Positions 44,793 through 55,415 of a stretch of 64,000 nucleotides of DNA are shown here, in pieces. The notes under the pieces are model-generated. The model was not told the DNA's origin and ran no database searches. It saw only the letters and a list, made by a program, of their open reading frames with translations. Source of the stretch: Megaustenia siamemsis (lineage: Eukaryota; Mollusca; Gastropoda; Stylommatophora; Ariophantidae). Within the stretch, counting starts at the first letter, position 1. Every line of letters begins with the position of its first letter. A program made the translations under genes and the position numbers. The stretch lies in contig JAVIAB010000124.1 in NCBI GenBank assembly GCA_032433765.1, positions 79,078,465-79,142,464 on the forward strand, read 5' to 3'.

Positions 44793-45865
44793 TATTTACT
44801 ATGGTTCTAGAAATACCTATTATTTGTTACATAAGCAGACTGTATGTTGACTATGTCACTTAACTGTGATCTTCTAGACCCATGGCAGAACACCACTCAC
44901 AACCTTACCTCTCAAAGAAATGGTTTACATGGGATTAAGGGTTAATGGAGAAACAGATTCTCAAGTTGCAGCTAGATTGACTGTTAATCAAATGAGATCT
45001 TCCCTCACTTGCTTGAAATTGACTTCCATAATTTTGTCCCAAACTTTAAAAACTCTTAACCTAGCTTTGAAGATGACATCACAAGTGACAAGATGCATGT
45101 GCACAAGAAGTATGTATAGTGTTGATGGTGTTAAAACAAAAGAAAATACCGTTGCTATTTACTTGTTGCTTTATGAGTGTGGATAAAAGATGTAAATGTC
45201 ACTGTCATCTTCAGTAATAATTTTGCTTAATAACCAGCAAGCCACAGGAACCTTCAGCATTTATACTCTTCATTATCTGCAGAGAAATACTGAGCACCTT
45301 TGGGGCCATTCTGAATGCATAAAGGTTATTACTGTTACTTTGTTGATGAAAATGATCACCATCGACATGCCATGCTACCACTTTTAAAACTATATTTTTT
45401 TATTGTCCCTCAGGAGTATAAAGTGAAAAGGGTAAATTTACTGCATACCCCAACAAAAAATTATCAACATACCCCAGAAATGGATCTAAAGCTATAATGA
45501 TAGTTTAGTTTGTTCTTTTTTAAAGTAAAAATTTATCATGAGAGTTGTAATGCCCTTGTACTTTGTGCAATCAAACTAAAGTGTCTTCTGTAACATAATA
45601 TATTGTGAGTTTTTAAACTCCACCTTGCTGGGCCACACCATTTGAAAGTGAGGGGGTGAATGCATATTAAGTGTCTGCAGCAAAAACTATGATTTTATTA
45701 AAATGTAATCAAATGGCAGCAAAATAACAAATCATAAAGTATCTGCTGAAGACCTATGTTTCACAGGAAGTTCAAAGGTAAAAGATATGTATCATGGGGC
45801 CTTGCTACTAAACTTTTAGTTGTGTCCCTTGTTTTGGCACATATAATCAAAAATCATTATCTATT
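44793..45865 (+). other. 3' untranslated and downstream sequence of the mannosidase gene
   Basis: No second gene is recognised. I see no AATAAA in the first kilobase. An ATTAAA near 45695 could serve, but this is a weak assignment. The 88-codon frame at 44920-45186 has no recognisable domain. Confidence 0.4.
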
Positions 45866-46045
45866 TATTGTCCTTTCGAGCCGAAGACGGCACATAGGGC
45901 AGAGCCACAATCTCAAAAACAGAAACCTTGCGTGCCAAAATGGCACATATTGCAGAGATCACTGCTTCTAAAATCTATGGCTGTTTCCATAACAATACTT
46001 TTTACAATGACAGCTTGTCAAGCCATCGATCAACCTCCTATTGGT
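45866..46045 (-). mobile_element. SINE-like family V copy
   Basis: The plus strand shows the inverted 3' end CGAGCCGAAGACGGCACATA and internal GCCAAAATGGCACATATTGC, the reverse of 12828-13112. The 5' part is truncated. Confidence 0.8.
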
Positions 46046-46304
46046 TAAATATAGTTCCTAAATATTTTTTTTAAATACATCTTCTACAAATACTTAAAAC
46101 AGACTTTTAATTATATTAATTTGACAATTCTATGTTATTCTCTTAAATATTCTTTCTATAGCATATAACATTTAAATAGCATCTTAAATTTATATGGCTT
46201 TAAAAATATTTTAGTATAAAATATATCATTGTTAGAGATCAACTGATCTGTAATTTTGCCACATGCATACAATTAACCCAACCTAGATATCTATTATTCA
46301 TATA

Positions 46305-46605
46305 CAGTGTTCTTCTTCTTCTTCTACCTTTTTAGCTCCCAGTGGAGCATAGGTCTTCAACAAACACTTTCCAAGTCGTTCTGTTTTTGCCATTCTTTTA
46401 AGATCATTCTATGTCTTTCCCATCATCTTCATCTCTGCTTCTATCTGTCTTCTCCAAGAATTCTTTGGTCTTCTACTTTGTCTTTTCCCCTGGGGATTCC
46501 AAAAAAGGGCCTGTTGTGTAATACTCTCAGTTGGCTTCTGTAGTGTGTGTCCTATCCATCGCCATTGTCTTCACTGTATCTCTTTATCCACTATATTCAG
46601 TGTTA
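46305..46605 (-). mobile_element. RTE-like LINE C-terminal fragment
   Basis: Nearly the same as 43205-43490: AGCATAGGTCTTCAACAAAC, CCCCTGGGGATTCC and GTGTGTGTCCTATCCATCGC. The plus strand begins with a (TTC)n run, the inverted (GAA)n tail. Confidence 0.83.
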
Positions 46606-47017
46606 TTGGGGAAAAAATAATTAATGCTTTAAAAAAATAACTATACAGCAGCGAGACAGCATTTAAAATATGAATTGTAATTGTAACCTACATAGTTGTT
46701 ACAGCTTTTATTTGTTGAATCTCGCTGCTGCATAGTTTTCACATAATCATATTTAAATATGTAGGTCATTCTTGACTTTTTAGCAGCAATGGTTGCGATC
46801 AATAGTGACTTGTTTAAAATTGTTCCTAACCTAAATGAACATATGTCAGCAGTGAAACTTCATAGAACTACGAGCGGTGTGTTAGATTATTATTATTGGA
46901 TAGTATTTGAGATTGATATTTAGATTGGATAACTCTTATATATATTTATATATATATATATGTATATAAAATACATGTATGATGGAAGATGTCATAGGTC
47001 AGTGGTTGATGAACTGG
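46606..47017. other. Intergenic sequence, nothing recognised
   Basis: It contains a TA-rich microsatellite at about 46938-46972. No gene is seen. Confidence 0.4.
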
Positions 47018-47149
47018 TACAGTAGAATCCGGTTATAACGTGATCCGGTTATAACACATTTTTTTTACTAGGCAAATTTTACAAAGTGCATTATAAGCAA
47101 TTTTCAGGCTGGGTAATTACATTATAGATTAATTTTTTTCTATCGTATA

Positions 47150-48445
47150 GGGTGTCTCTTTAATGACTGTGCATTTTTGTTGTTGAAATAATTACGCACC
47201 TAAATTTTATCTATGTATGACGTAATAGTTCAAGCACCATTTACGTGTTCATTTAAACATCACTGCTACATGATAGATCTGGCTTACAATGGTGTTAACG
47301 ATTGAAGAAAGAGTATTTATAGTGGAGCATGTGTTCCGTAACGGCGGCAAGTATTCGAATGGGGTTGTTGAACAATTTGTGAATAGATTTCCTGATACAC
47401 CAGTGCCTCATCGAAATACTGTGAGTAATTTAATAATCAAATTTCAAAACACCGGTAGTGTACATGATGTTAGCCGTCCTGGTAGACCATCTGTTCTTGA
47501 AGTAACATCTCTCAACATCCAGGACAGCATTCTAATGAGTCCTGGCAAATCAATAAGAAAGCTGGCTCAACAAGTACACAAATCAAGCAGTACTGTTCAT
47601 AGAGTTCTGAAAAAAAAATTAAAGTTACATCCGTACAAATTTTCCGTCGTTCCTCAATTAAAAGAATTAGATCACCAATCCAGAATTAATTATTGTATGT
47701 GGTTTGAGAATTTTCTAGCCCAAGATTTCACTTTCTTCACAGATGAAGCATGGTTCCATTTGTCTGGGTACGTGAATAGGCAGAATGATCGTCTTTGGAG
47801 TGATGAAAATCCACATGCATTGCACCCAGTGCCTCTCCACGATCAGAAAGTAGGAGTGTGGTGTGCAATGAGTCGTCAGCGGATAATCTGCCCAATTTTC
47901 TTCTATGACACAATAAATTCAGAAAGATACAGGATTAACATACTGGAGTGATTCGTAACCCAACTTTCTGAGCCAGAAATTGAAAAAGCTTGGTTTCAAC
48001 AAGATGGCGCAACTGCTCACACTGCTGTAAAATCACTGGAATTTTTATATGAAATTTTTGCTAATCGTATAATCTCTCGCGGTATTTGGCCTGCAGGGTC
48101 TCCTGATCTTACTCCCATGGACTACTATCTCTGGGGTGAACTGAAAGGAAAAGTGTACGAAAACAATCCCCACACACTCGATGAGCTGCAGGTTTCAATC
48201 GCCAACAACATTAATAATGTTACACAGTCCATACTGCGTAAGGTTTTTGACAATATGAAAAAACGTATCAACATTTGCCAACTAAAACGTGGTGGATATT
48301 TCGAATACCTTTTGTGAATAGTGATGTTATATGTTTAACTTTATCGAAAAAGGAACAAGCTACAGCAGTACATGATGCGTGATTTACATAAATAAATTGG
48401 AACAACTAGATTTTCAAATAATGCACAGTCATTAAAGAAACACCC
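47150..48445 (+). mobile_element. Mariner-superfamily transposon, copy 1, complete ends
   Basis: The left end GGGTGTCTCTTTAATGACTG (47150-47169) is the inverse of the right end CAGTCATTAAAGAAACACCC (48426-48445) with one mismatch. The match extends to about 25 bp. TA precedes the left end. The right flank is ACCG, not TA, because it abuts the truncated copy 2. Confidence 0.88.
47289..48317 (+). pseudogene. Mariner-superfamily transposase, one in-frame stop
   Basis: The frame starts at ATG 47289 and runs 342 codons to the stop at 48315, but TGA at 47949 interrupts it after 220 codons. It has an N-terminal helix-turn-helix region, the SRPGRPS linker and the catalytic blocks FFTDEAWFH, WFQQDGATAHTA and SPDLTPMDYYLWG. 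The spacing between the second and third acidic residues is 38 (counted), giving a DD38D form. Apart from the stop it reads intact. The product would cut and paste the element in the nucleus. Confidence 0.9.
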
Positions 48446-49475
48446 ACCGATCTGGAAGACCTTCAATTTCACAAGACCAAATTATGGAACTCCAAGACAG
48501 AATTACAATGAGTCCAAATGCATCTTTAAACCACTTGTCTCAACAGGTGCAAATATCTAAGAGTTCTGTTCACAAGGTTTTAAGAAGTGAACTACACTAT
48601 CGTCCATACAAATTAACTGAAGTGTCTCAACTCCAAGAAAGAGATTATGAATCCCGTTTAAACTACTGCATGTGGTTTCAGAATTTTATTTATGAACATG
48701 GCGCTGCCATTCTTGACGTCACTTTTTTCACTGATGAGGCCTGGTTTCATTTATCCGGTTATGTGAACAGTCAGAACAATCGGCTGTGGAGCAGTGAAAA
48801 CCCCCATGAATTTCATCAAGTGCCACTTTACGATCAAAAAGTCGGAGTGTGGTGCGCTATAAGTCGTATGTGGATAATAGGACCTATATTTTTTAATGAA
48901 ACAATAAATGCAGAACGATACCGTACTTTAATTCTGGAACCGTTCATAGCACACCTTACAGAACGGGAAATTATGGAATCCTGGTTTCAGCAGGATGGGG
49001 CAACAGCACACACAGCCACAACAACACTCAATTATTTAGAAAGCATATTTGCAAATCGTATTATTTCACGTGGAATCTGGCCTGCTCGTTCACCAGATCT
49101 AACACCCCCAGATTATTATCTGTGGGGGGCATTGAAGGGGAAAGTTTATGAAAATAATCCGCAGACAATTAATGACCTAAAGACTGAAATAGTAGACAAG
49201 ATTAAACAAATATCACCAGACATTATTCTGAAGGTTTTCGCAAATATGGAAAGACGAATCACGACATGTCTTGAGGCCCGTGGTGGACATTTTCAACATA
49301 TGCTTTAGGCACTTTATTGTGTTAATACCAACATTACCCATTATAAGCTCGCCGATAGCAGTCAAGTATTTTTGAATATTTTACAATTTGTGTGACGCAT
49401 TAGTTAACCGCATTTCTGGTGACGTTTTTCTTCCGAGAGTAGAAATTCACTGCACTGCGACTTTAGAACACCCTG
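48446..49475 (+). mobile_element. Mariner-superfamily transposon, copy 2, 5'-truncated
   Basis: It begins abruptly inside the coding region (GRPS linker) right after the right end of copy 1. It ends with TTTAGAACACCCTG followed by TA at 49476-49477. The inverted form, CAGGGTGTTCTAAAG, is a typical mariner-type end but differs from that of copy 1. Confidence 0.82.
48484..49308 (+). pseudogene. Mariner-superfamily transposase, N-terminally truncated
   Basis: The frame is open from before 48484 to the stop at 49306, 274 codons counted from the first Met. It carries FFTDEAWFHLSGYV, WFQQDGATAHTA and SPDLTPPDYYLWG with the same DD38D spacing. The DNA-binding N-terminus (about 75 residues) is gone. 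By eye, the catalytic core is about three quarters identical to copy 1, so the two belong to different subfamilies and are not a tandem duplication. Confidence 0.88.
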
Positions 49476-49523
49476 TATAATGAATAATAAATTTGTGGAT
49501 TCTTAAAAGTGTCATTATATCAG

Positions 49524-49783
49524 TAAAAAAAAGTAAAGTACTCCTGTCACGCCAAGTGGCATATAGGGAAATATGGTGTTAGTGACCCTATATTTTACAG
49601 ACCTTCAGCACATGATTTTTGGGGTAATGTGGTCGGTATTACGCTCGTGCTGATTTACTTTCCCAGAAAAAAATCTGGTACCCATTTAAGGCTGGGTGAA
49701 ACCGGAAGCCGTCAGTTGGGATCGAACCCTACCCCTTGTCCGTGGTAGTCCAGTTCACTAACCACTGAGCTATCGCGGCTCCC
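49524..49783 (-). mobile_element. SINE family I copy with 14-bp target-site duplication
   Basis: It is flanked by perfect TGTCATTATATCAG repeats at 49510-49523 and 49784-49797. The minus strand reads GGGAGCCGCGATAGCTCAGT with GGTTCGATCCCAACTG, then the family body and an A-rich tail. This is the best-defined copy and sets the family's boundaries. Confidence 0.95.
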
Positions 49784-49841
49784 TGTCATTATATCAGGGT
49801 TCTCATTATTAGCTGTCCCAATATAAGTGGATTCTACTGTA

Positions 49842-50244
49842 CTAAGAGCAAGAGGTTGGTTCAATCTTGATCAATGACATTCAGGTTCATTCATCTTTAA
49901 AAGGGCACACATGTTTTCTGAGAAAGAAAGACCACGTTACCTAAAATATAATGGTCTATAAAAATAATGGTACTAACACTGTATACATCACTATGTTGTG
50001 TGATAGGGTACTGTCTTTTATGTATATGTATAATATTTCTGCCTTCACTTGATTATCAATATCTCATCTAATCCATAAGAGAGATCAAATGTCAGGTGAG
50101 AACAAAATATTATCAACAGAAGAAGAGACAGTATAAAATAATGCACAATAATGTCAGGAAAATAGTTGAAACCATGCCCTGCATCAACCACAGCAACAAA
50201 AATTAATGTAGTTCATTTGCTTCATGAGAAAGTAGGTCTTTTTT
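49842..50244. other. Intergenic sequence, nothing recognised
   Basis: AT-rich. A weak family I body echo (TTCAGGTTCATTCATC) lies near 49880. No gene is seen. Confidence 0.35.
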
Positions 50245-50503
50245 TAAGTTCAGCAGTCTCAAAGAATGTATGTTCTTTTTACTTCAACTGACTCAGGAGA
50301 CTGTAGGTTTTTTTCTTTTTTACTTCAACTGACTCAGGAGAGTGTAGGTTTTTTCTTTTTTACTTCAACTGACTCAGGAGAGTGTAGGTTTTTTTCTTTT
50401 TTACTTCAACTGACTCAGGAGACTGTAGGTTTTTTTCTTTTTTACTTCAACTGACTCAGAAGACTGTAGGTTTTTTTCTTTTTTACTTCAACTAACTCAG
50501 GAG
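50245..50503. repeat. 40-bp minisatellite, left part (split by hAT)
   Basis: The unit is ACTTCAACTGACTCAGGAGA plus CTGTAGGTTTTTTTCTTTTTT. The array stops at CTCAGGAG and resumes after the hAT element at 52534. Confidence 0.95.
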
Positions 50504-51378
50504 CAGGGTTGCCAACTTAGCGGATTTTCCGCTAGATCTAGCGGAATTGGAGCAGCGTCCAGCGGTAAAAAAATAATGAATCCGCCTGGCGGAATTTCTA
50601 GCGTATTTATTTTGAATGACAGCGACAAATCGCGGATTTTTTAAATCACGATAATCGACTAAAATTAGCCTTATCGTGGTCAAAACACAAACTAAGAGCG
50701 TCTGTAGCGCTTGTGTGACAAGTTAAAATATATACGTACTACGTCATTACATCACTTTCGATCTGACCAATAGAAAATTTAGTAGAGTATTGTATTTGAA
50801 ACTGAAACTTTCCTACTTTGGAAATAAATTGTTGGAGAACAGGATTTATAGTTATAGTGTTAAGTCAAGTATGTCATCATTAATTAGCAAGTTTCATATT
50901 TCAAACTGAGGATTTGTCTACGTGAGTATCAAGTCCATATTTATTTCAAATTGTGTAGGTTCAACACTCTACCGCTATAAGAGAGTTACAATTTTTGGTA
51001 ATTCCATATTATACATGTGGCTGTAACTATCAGCAACGTACATTCACATTACAACATAAAGATATGACACTTCAATATCAGCAACGATTTCGTAAAGAGT
51101 GGGCTAAATGAAGTGGACCTTACAGATTGGATCTTAGAAGTCCCTGATAGAGCTGACAAAGCTAGATGCAAGTTTTGCAAATGTGTATTTGGCATCGAAA
51201 CATTGTGATCTTCTTTCTCACAGCAAATCAAAGAAGCATCAATCGGCCAGCGTTTTCTTCACGAAAACTGGACACTTTGCAATTTCTTTGTCTTTCAAAT
51301 TATTTTTATGTTGCCAAATTAAGTTAGTTTCTACATGTATTAATATAGTTGTAGTTTTGCTGTTACAAATCGAAACGT

Positions 51379-51866
51379 ATGCGTGTGAAAGCTGGAAAAC
51401 AACAAGAGATATAGAAACAAAGTTGAACGCATTCGAAAATAAATGTCTAAGGAAAATACTTGGTATAGCGTGGAACGAATTCAAAACAAACGAGGAAATT
51501 AGATAAATCGCCAATCAACCACTAATATCTTCAGTAATAAAGAAAAGACGATGGTCATATGTTGGACATGTGATGAGAAGAGATAATAACCGAATAGCAA
51601 AGCAGGCCCTCATATGGGAAACAACAGGTAAGAGAAAAAGAGGAAGACCCAGGGAGACTGAGAAGAACATTGATGAGAGAGGCAAGAGCAGCAGGATTTA
51701 GCTCCCTCAATGAGATAGAGCTGCTTGCATAGAACAGAGACAAATGGCGAGATTTGATAAAATATCTTTAAAAGAAAACTGCTAGAACAAAAATTCAGAT
51801 ATGAGGTGTATCTTGGTCTACGCCCTATGGGCCGGCAACGGCTCGAAAGGTCAATAGATAGATAGA
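51379..51866 (+). mobile_element. RTE-like LINE 3' part inside the hAT, (GATA)n tail
   Basis: It reads 'YACESWKTTRDIETKLNAFE', CLRKILGIAWNEFKTNEEIR, 'RRWSYVGHVMRRDNNRIAKQ' and '[10 protein letters not shown]', with stops and a frameshift, then GCCCTATGGGCCGGCAACGG and a GATA tail. About 60 bp of hAT sequence before it (from AAATTAAGTTAG at 51317) is repeated after it (from AAATTAAATTAG at 51867). The repeat is split by the next insertion and has two differences, and it looks like a long target-site duplication. Confidence 0.87.
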
Positions 51867-51904
51867 AATTAAATTAGTTTCTACATGTATTAATATAGTT
51901 GTAG

Positions 51905-52254
51905 GTTACGCTGGCTTGGCCATGTACACCGTATGAAAGATGGCCGCGTACCAAAAGATATACTCTACGGACAACTGGCATATGGTAAAAGAACTAGGGG
52001 GCGCCCAAAACTTCAATTTGTAGATGTGTGTAAACGCGACATGAAGACTCTGAACATAAACCCTGCAGCATGGGAAGACATAGCTGCAGACCGCAATATC
52101 TGGAAACACACTCTAAAGGTTCACCTCAAAGAAGAAGCAGACAGATTCATAGAGAAAGAGAATACACGGCAAAAGAAAAGAAAGGAAAAAATAACATTTC
52201 TAGGGGCGCTGAAAAATCCATAGTCAACTATGACTGACGGAGGCTACTACTACT
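51905..52254 (+). mobile_element. Second LINE 3' fragment inserted in the duplicated target, (CTA)n tail
   Basis: An open stretch reads LRWLGHVHRMKDGRVPKDIL, 'YGQLAYGKRTRGRPKLQF' and 'CKRDMKTLNINPAAWEDIAA', the C-terminus of the same family as 6468-6965. It ends in CTACTACTACTACTA and is flanked by TATAGTTGTAG on both sides. Confidence 0.87.
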
Positions 52255-52533
52255 ACTAATATAGTTGTAGTTGTGCTGTTACAAATCGAAATAATAATTA
52301 TTTTTCTTTAAATTTACTCTCCCATTTGGTTTGGAGATGCGTAATAATAACAATAATAAAATAGTACATAGATAAATAATAATTTAATGTAAGTTTCCTA
52401 AGTAATAAACTGTGGAAATATTTTTGGAAAATCTGGTGGAAATTCTGGCGTAATTTTTCGGACAATCTGGCGGAAAATCGCGCATTTTTGGCTCCAGTCT
52501 AGCGATTGACACCGAAGGCAGTTGGCAACCCTG

Positions 52534-53140
52534 CTCAGGAGACTGTAGGTTTTTTTCTTTTTTACTTCAACTGACTCAGGAGACTGTAGGTTTTTTCTGT
52601 TTAACCTCAACTGTCCTAGGAGACTGTAGGTCTTTTCTTTTTAACTTCAACTGTCTCAGGAGACTGTAGGTCTTTTCTTTTTAACTTCAACTGTCTCAGG
52701 AGACTATAGGCCTTTTCTTTTTAACTTCAACTGTCCTAGGAGACTGGAGGTCTTTTCTTTTTAACTTCAACTGTCCTAGGAGACTGGAGGTCTTTTCTTT
52801 TTAACTTCAACTGTCTCAGGAGACTGTAGGTCTTTTCTTTTTAACTTCAACTGTCTCAGGAGACTGTAGGTCTTTTCTTTTTAACTTCAACTGTCCTAGG
52901 AGACTGTAGGTCTTTTCTTTTTAACTTCAACTGTCTCAGGAGACTGTAGGTCTTTTCTTTTTAACTTCAACTGTCTCAGGAGACTGTAGGTCTTTTCTTT
53001 TTAACTTCAACTGTCTCAGGAGACTGTAGGTTTTTTCTTTTTAACTTCAACTGTCTCAGGAGACTGTAGGTCTTTTCTTTTTAACTTCAACTGTCGCAGG
53101 AGACTGTAGGTCTTTTCTTTTTAACTTCATTTGTCTAAGG
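52534..53140. repeat. 40-bp minisatellite, right part
   Basis: The array continues from 50245-50503 with units TTAACTTCAACTGTCTCAGG plus AGACTGTAGGTCTTTTCTTT. It is more homogeneous than the left part. Confidence 0.95.
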
Positions 53141-53149
53141 AGTTTGTGT

Positions 53150-54600
53150 TAGGTCTTTTTTTTTTTGTTCCGTTGTCTCATGAGAGTCTTTTTTTTTATA
53201 TTCAGCTGTCCTATGAGAAAGTCTTTTTTATTTTAGTTCAGCTGTCTCATGAGAATGTCTATATTTTTTTAGTTCAGCTGTCTCATGATAATGTCTATAT
53301 TTTTTTAGTTCGGCTGTCTCATGAGAATGTCTTTATTTTTTTGGGTTCAGTTGTCTCATGAGTGTCTCATTAAAAAAAAATTCAGCTGTCCCATGAGAAA
53401 GTCTTTTTTATTTTTGTTCAACTGTCTCATGAGAATGTCTATATTTTTTTGGTTCGGATGTCTCATGAGAATGTCTATATTTCTTTAGTTCAGCTGTCTC
53501 ATGAGAATGTCTATATTTTTTTAGTTCACCTGTCTCGTGAGAATGTCTATATTTTTTAAGTTCAGCTGTCTCATGATATTGTCTATATTTTTTTTTAGTT
53601 CAGCTGTCTCATGAGAATGTCTATATTTTTTTAGTTCAGCTGTCTCATGAGAATATCTATATTTTTTTAGTTCAGTTGTCTCATGATAGTGCCTATATTT
53701 TTTTAGTTCAGCTGTCTCATGATATTGTCTATATTTTTTTAGTTCAACTGTCGCATGATATTGTCTATATTTTTTTAGTTCAGCTGTCTCATGAGAACAT
53801 CTATATTATTTTTAGTTCAGTTGTCTCATGAGAATGTCTATATTTTTGTTAGTTCAGCTGTCTCATGATATTGTCTACATTTTTTTAGTTCAGCTGTCTC
53901 ATGAGAATGTCTATATTTTTTTAGTTCAGCTGTTTCATGAGAATGTCTATATTTTTTAAGTTCAGCTGTCTCATGAGAATGTCTATTTTTTTTGTTCAAC
54001 TGTCTCATGAGAATGTCTATATTTTTTTAGTTCAACTGTTTCATGAGAATGTCTATATTTTTTTAGTTCAGCTGTCTCATGAGAATGTCTATTTTTTTTG
54101 TTCAACTGTTTCATGAGAATGTCTATATTTTTTTAGTTCAGCTGTCTTATGAGAATGTCTATATTTTTTTTAGTTCAGCTGTCTCATGAGAATGTCTATA
54201 TTTTTTTAGTTCAGCTGTCTCATGAGAATGTCTATATTTTTTTAGTTCAGCTGTCTCATGAGAATTTCTGTCTTTTTAAAAAAAATTGTATTCCGCCATC
54301 TCATGAGTATGCCTATATATTTTTTTTTTAGTTCAGCTGTTTCATGGGAATATAGATCTTTTTTTTTTTTTATGGTTCAGAAGTCTCAAGAGAATTTCTA
54401 TATTATTTTGGTTCAGCTGTTCTTGAGAGTGTTTCGTTATTTTAAAATGCAGCTGTCCCATGAGAAAGTCTTTTTTATTTTAGTTCAGCATTCATGAGAA
54501 TGTTTGTCTTTTTTAGTTCAACTGTATCATGAAAAAGTCTGTCTTTTAAAAAAATGTATAATTTTAGTTCAACTGTCTCATGAGAGGTCTTTATTTTCTG
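53150..54600. repeat. 35-bp minisatellite, about 40 copies, related to the 40-bp array
   Basis: The unit is TTAGTTCAGCTGTCTCATGA plus GAATGTCTATATTTT, with variable T runs. The core TTCARCTGTCTCAKGAGA is common to both arrays, so they share an origin. The 3' copies decay gradually. Confidence 0.95.
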
Positions 54601-54924
54601 TTGTGAAAAATGAGTAATGAACTGTGCTGGCATTGTAAGTGTCCTCAGGGTGGCTGGATGAGTCAAAGATTCAAGGAATGATTGCATATCTGCAGCCATG
54701 ACCAGACTGAAAGTACAGCAACTCAGAAGTGAAGAACCCAAACAAGAGCTAAAGCAAGGAGCTAAAGAACACTAATGAAATGTTATGGAGTTAGTGTTGT
54801 CAGTTGCAACACACTGGGAATGTGCTGAAGAAAGAATCTGACAACTGATGGATTTGTCTGATATGTAATGATGACTTCTGTGAGAATCGGATCTAGTCCA
54901 GTTGCTGCTGTCTGTTATTTGCAT
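54601..54924. other. Intergenic sequence, nothing recognised
   Basis: No gene or element is recognised. Confidence 0.35.
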
Positions 54925-55080
54925 TGGCCAGCTTTATATCTCTAGTGAAGTCCAGAGAGACTGAATTTTGCATGAATATCACTTTTTGCTATTTCTCACA
55001 CCAGTAGCTGTGTGCTCAGGTGTCCATCATCATACAGGTAAATATTCTCTGGCTTCGGAGGTACTCTCATTTTTATCATT
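54925..55080 (-). mobile_element. SINE family III, partial and diverged copy
   Basis: GGCCAGCTTTATATCTCTAG, AGTCCAGAGAGACTGAATTT and GGCTTCGGAGGTACTCTCAT match 16385-16660 and 34505-34765. The tRNA-like head is absent. Confidence 0.65.
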
Positions 55081-55084
55081 GAGA

Positions 55085-55415
55085 GTTTTAACGATTGGAA
55101 TAAATTTGTTCCTATAAATTTTGCCAGACCATTTTTTTTGGCCTAGTATTTTTGACTTCATCTACAAAGGGTTCTTTAACATATCCAAAATGTACATGGG
55201 ACCCCCAGTTTTTTGCCGTTATTTAAGAGGACTAGACCTCAGATCTCACAACCAGTGGATTATTTATGTTATATAATTATATGTAAAGCCACATAGAAAC
55301 CACTGGTTTTTTTTTTTTAATTTTCCAACTGTGGTGGGAATCAAACCCATGACCTTTTTTTCCAGAGGTCGACATCTTACCTCTAACCACCCAGCCCCCA
55401 GAGAGACAATATCAC
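55085..55415 (-). mobile_element. SINE family IV, antisense copy
   Basis: The plus strand shows GAGGACTAGACCTCAGATCT and TGGTGGGAATCAAACCCATG (inverted B box), then CAGAGGTCGACATCTTACCT (inverted A-box region), in the reverse order of 11309-11770. Confidence 0.65.

Larger units (their letters stand above)
47020..49839. mobile_element. pogo/Tigger-like non-autonomous element carrying nested insertions
   Basis: The 5' end CAGTAGAATCCGGTTATAAC (47020-47039) and the 3' end TATAAGTGGATTCTACTG (49822-49839) are imperfect terminal inverted repeats flanked by TA at 47018-47019 and 49840-49841. Removing the mariner sequences (47150-49475) and the SINE (49524-49783 with one duplication copy) leaves only about 220 bp, so the host is a short pogo-like element without its own transposase. 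Confidence 0.8.
50504..52533. mobile_element. hAT transposon with 8-bp target-site duplication
   Basis: The ends CAGGGTTGCCAACTTAGCGG (left) and GGCAGTTGGCAACCCTG (right) form an inverted repeat of at least 14 bp. CTCAGGAG lies on both sides (50496-50503 and 52534-52541). Subterminal GCGGA/TCCGC and TCTAGCG motifs recur near both ends. Inside, 51100-51240 encodes a BED-type zinc finger remnant (CKFCKC, then HSKSKKH in another frame). No transposase core remains, and two LINE pieces have inserted. Confidence 0.93.

Noticed and set aside
44793..46300. A defined poly(A) signal for the mannosidase gene
   Set aside because: I found no AATAAA in the first kilobase after the stop. The ATTAAA near 45695 is too weak to annotate without transcript data.
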